Below, piece after piece: positions 6,922-8,878 of a stretch of DNA of 8,878 nt (its first letter is position 1; each line of letters starts with the position of its first letter). The position numbers were made by a program, and so were the translations under genes. Below the pieces are notes generated by a model. It saw only the letters and a list, made by a program, of their open reading frames with translations. It made no database searches and was not told where the DNA came from. This DNA is from Phycisphaerae bacterium SM23_33 (lineage in GTDB: Bacteria > Planctomycetota > Phycisphaerae > SM23-33), in assembly GCA_001303665.1 (NCBI GenBank), contig LJUF01000145.1, positions 1-8,878 on the forward strand, written 5' to 3'.

Positions 6922-6924
6922 TTG

Positions 6925-7923
6925 CTACAGCGTGATGGTTTGGTTTCTCCGCGCCGATTCGTACACGGCCGTGATGAGCTGCACGGACCACCTGCCCTGC
7001 TCGACCGTTACGGCCGGCGGGCGCTTGTCCCGGATCGCGGCCATGAAGTCCTCCACCGGGCTGTCAAACTCCGGCCGGGGCGGGCGCGTGAGCCACTCGA
7101 TGTTCGTCTCCACGACCTCGTCGTCGATGAGGAACGCGGATCCTTTCGTGCCGTGGACCTCCAGCCAGATCCGGTCCCTGCCTTTGCCGACCTCCTCGCC
7201 CAGGGTGACGTTGGTGGTCGTGCTGACCACCGAGCGGACGCCGGATTCGAATTCGATGATCCCGGCCGCCCAGTCCTCCGTCTCGATCTTGTGATTCAGG
7301 GCGCCGAAGTCGCCGCGGACCTTTGTCGGCCTGCCGGCGAACCACACCAGCAGGTCCATGGGGTGGGCGCCCTGGTTCATCAGCGACCCGCCGCCGTCCA
7401 TCGCCCAGGTGCCGCGCCAGCCGCCGCGGTCGTAATACGCCTGGTCGCGGAACCACTTCAGCCGGACGTCCACCATCAGCAGCCTGCCGAACTCGCCGGC
7501 GTCCATGGCCTTCTTGACCGCGCAATACCCCGGCCGGAAGCGCATCTGGTAGTTGACCCCGCACAGCACGCCGGCCTGCGAGACGGCCTGGTCGATGACG
7601 TCGATGTTCTCCACGGTCACGTCCAGCGGCTTGTCCACGAGCATGTGCACGCCGTGCCGGGCGGCGGTCACGGCCAGCTCGTGGTGGGTGCCGCTGGGGG
7701 TGGAGATGACCACGCCGTCCAGGTCCTCCCGGGTGAGCATCTCCTGGAAGTCCTCGTAGCCGTGGGGCCGGCAGCCGATCTCCCGGGCGTAGGTCTCCAG
7801 CCGCCACTTCAGCTTCGCCCCGTCCTTGTCGCAGATGGCCGCCAATTCCCCCAGGTCGCTCTTGTGGATCCTGGCCCCGTGCGATCCCCCGATCCCCATG
7901 CCGACAACGCCCATCTTCAGCAT
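6925..7923 (-). CDS. Gfo/Idh/MocA family NAD(P)-dependent oxidoreductase
   Basis: A 332-residue oxidoreductase of the glucose-fructose oxidoreductase / inositol dehydrogenase / MocA family, which oxidises or reduces sugars, inositols and related polyols. The Rossmann domain starts at once (MLKMGVVGMGIGGSHG; G8-x-G10-x-x-G13), with D32 after the second strand suggesting NAD. The family EKP motif appears as D97-K98-P99. The C-terminal alpha/beta domain carries GGGSLMNQGAHPMDLLVWF, where H187 is the conserved catalytic histidine; the position four residues before it, Asp in inositol dehydrogenase, is N183. ATG 7923 was chosen because AGGAGA lies seven bases upstream and the Rossmann strand follows directly. 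An in-frame ATG at 8043 would add 40 low-complexity residues. There is no signal peptide, so it is cytoplasmic. It is the first gene of a unit with the MDR dehydrogenase. The family call is firm; the substrate cannot be read from sequence. Confidence 0.92.
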   Translation of the reverse strand: MLKMGVVGMGIGGSHGARIHKSDLGELAAICDKDGAKLKWRLETYAREIGCRPHGYEDFQEMLTREDLDGVVISTPSGTHHELAVTAARHGVHMLVDKPLDVTVENIDVIDQAVSQAGVLCGVNYQMRFRPGYCAVKKAMDAGEFGRLLMVDVRLKWFRDQAYYDRGGWRGTWAMDGGGSLMNQGAHPMDLLVWFAGRPTKVRGDFGALNHKIETEDWAAGIIEFESGVRSVVSTTTNVTLGEEVGKGRDRIWLEVHGTKGSAFLIDDEVVETNIEWLTRPPRPEFDSPVEDFMAAIRDKRPPAVTVEQGRWSVQLITAVYESARRNQTITL

Positions 7924-7930
7924 GTTCCGG

Positions 7931-7936
7931 TCTCCT
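7931..7936 (-). promoter_or_regulatory. Shine-Dalgarno site that fixes the Gfo/Idh/MocA start
   Basis: AGGAGA on the minus strand, seven bases before the ATG at 7923. It is the best-spaced site upstream of this gene and argues against the longer in-frame start at 8043. I could not identify a convincing promoter in 7937-8100. Confidence 0.65.
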
Positions 7937-8100
7937 GCTAGCAGGGTGGTTCCGGGAAGTTCGGCATGGTACCCGCTTTCCCGTCCCGGGGACAGGGGCA
8001 AGGCCGGATTAAGGGGCAAAGGCCGACCGCCGTCCGCGGCCATGCTGCCAGCGGGGTAAGACGGCTATGGAGTCCTGTATTCCCAACGCTGGCGACTTCT

Positions 8101-8155
8101 GTTTAGCCGCAGCCGGCACGGCCGCGGCAGGCGGCCCTCCGGGCCGCCGCTAAAC
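8101..8155 (-). repeat. Palindromic REP-like element with two internal hairpins
   Basis: Outer arms GTTTAGC (8101-8107) and GCTAAAC (8149-8155) are exact reverse complements. Between them are two hairpins. One is an 8-bp stem, 8130-8137 with 8141-8148, closing a 3-base TCC loop. The other is GCCGC (8106-8110) with GCGGC (8124-8128), extended inward by GCC/GGC after one mismatch. It lies between two genes of the same direction, as REP elements do, and has no T-tract typical of a terminator. Only one copy is in the window, so repetition in the genome is inferred. The strand is arbitrary. Confidence 0.5.
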
Positions 8156-8210
8156 GAATGCAGCGGGAGCACGTGACGTGCAGGGCTCAATAGCCGCGCC
8201 CCGGCGGCGG

Positions 8211-8878
8211 TTAAGCTCCGGCCGATGCAGCCCGGATCGCCTCTTGGGCGTATTGCAGGTCCAGCCCGAGCTGGTCCTGGTGCTTGGGGAACAGCCCCAC
8301 CACCACCGCGTCGGTGGGACGGATGTTCGCGAAGGCGTAGCGGAACGCCTCCTGGACCTGTTCCTGGCTGTGGCAGTGCCGCCCGGCGGCGAGGATCTTG
8401 ATGGCCAGGGCGGGCTTATTGAGCTGGCGGATCCGGCCGACCATCGCCTCGCGGTCCTCCGGGAGGTAGTGCTCTTTGTCGTACTGCGGTCGGCCGGCGA
8501 CGATGGAGGATTCGCGGGGCTCGCGAGAGAGGTTGTAGAAGCTGGCGACGTAGAAGTCCACGTCCCAGTCGTGCTGCACGGCGTAGTCGAGCACCTCCGG
8601 CTGGTGGCTGCCCAGTCCGACGGCCACGCCGCAGTCGCGCATGCACTTGAGGTAATCCAGCGTGTGGGCGATGCGGCCCTCGCGCCAGAACTTGTCGGTC
8701 TGGGTGCCGTGGTGGTAGACGGCTTCGGCCCCGGCGGCGGCCAGCACGCGGATGTTGGCGAAGATGTCATGCATCTCGCTGGCGGTCTGGGCCAGCACGT
8801 TCATCTTCCCCCCTGCGCGCCGGTACAGCTCCAGCCAGTGCAGCATGCGGTAGTCGCCGCGGATCATGAAGGTCCGCA
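8211..8878 (-). CDS. Probable TIM-barrel protein (aldo/keto reductase-like or aldolase-like), N-terminus outside the window
   Basis: The last 221 or so residues of a larger protein; the frame is open to the window edge, and MIRGDYRMLHW at 8867 is internal sequence, because the frame continues upstream as RTF. The stop is TAA at 8211. Alternating strands and helices fit the second half of a TIM barrel: strands AEAVYHHG, CGVAVGLGSH, VDFYVASFYNL, PALAIKILAAGR and DAVVVGLFP, each followed by a helix. H and D/E residues at strand ends (YHHG, GLGSH, PKHQDQ) are candidate active-site positions. The ending 'A-I-K-I-L-A-A-G-R ... DAVVVGLFPKHQDQ' recalls aldo/keto-reductase-like proteins, but I cannot name a family with certainty. 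The gap to the Gfo/Idh/MocA gene is 287 bases and holds the palindromic element, so co-transcription is possible but unproven. A role in the same sugar-related pathway is an inference from proximity. Confidence 0.6.
   Translation of the reverse strand, partial: RTFMIRGDYRMLHWLELYRRAGGKMNVLAQTASEMHDIFANIRVLAAAGAEAVYHHGTQTDKFWREGRIAHTLDYLKCMRDCGVAVGLGSHQPEVLDYAVQHDWDVDFYVASFYNLSREPRESSIVAGRPQYDKEHYLPEDREAMVGRIRQLNKPALAIKILAAGRHCHSQEQVQEAFRYAFANIRPTDAVVVGLFPKHQDQLGLDLQYAQEAIRAASAGA

Noticed and set aside
7924..8043. Longer start (ATG at 8043) for the Gfo/Idh/MocA gene
   Set aside because: The extra 40 residues are low-complexity and precede the Rossmann strand that normally begins this family; the AGGAGA site supports 7923.
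1..8878. CRISPR arrays, tRNA or rRNA genes, insertion sequences, phage or defence genes
   Set aside because: No regularly spaced direct repeats, no cloverleaf sequence, and no transposase, integrase or known defence motif were seen on either strand.

Overview
The window is GC-rich bacterial DNA, and every gene I can support is on the minus strand, so it is transcribed right to left. The content points to a Planctomycetota (Phycisphaerae-like) bacterium. It has a long PurL with two PurS-like domains fused at its N-terminus, a GxxExxY protein, a Gfo/Idh/MocA oxidoreductase beside a zinc-less medium-chain dehydrogenase, and two secreted helical-repeat proteins. This assignment is inferred from gene families only; no rRNA or marker gene is present.

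In transcription order from the right edge: (i) 8878-8211 is the C-terminal part of a probable TIM-barrel protein that is cut by the window. (ii) 8155-8101 is a 55-bp palindromic, REP-like element in the spacer. (iii) 7923-5899 is a two-gene unit, a Gfo/Idh/MocA oxidoreductase followed after 18 bases by a zinc-less MDR dehydrogenase. Both have good Shine-Dalgarno sites, and they may form a sugar or polyol oxidation module. (iv) 5808-3484 is a second two-gene unit encoding two exported proteins, a 496-residue TPR protein and a 269-residue helical, proline-rich protein. It ends at a perfect 30-bp palindrome (3466-3437) that probably works as a terminator. (v) 3310-520 is purL, with a plausible sigma70-type promoter in front of it. 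It encodes the FGAM synthase of de novo purine synthesis but is broken twice: a one-base deletion near 2356 and an out-of-frame gap near 1108 that removes about 35 conserved residues. (vi) 453-79 is a small GxxExxY-family protein with a shortened C-terminus, preceded by three 9-base units of a degenerate repeat.

The items most worth following up are the doubly lesioned purL (decayed gene or assembly error), the PurS-PurS-PurL fusion, and the folded palindrome at 8101-8155. I found no RNA genes, CRISPR arrays, insertion sequences or phage genes. I do not see clear evidence of a wholly new multi-gene system here.
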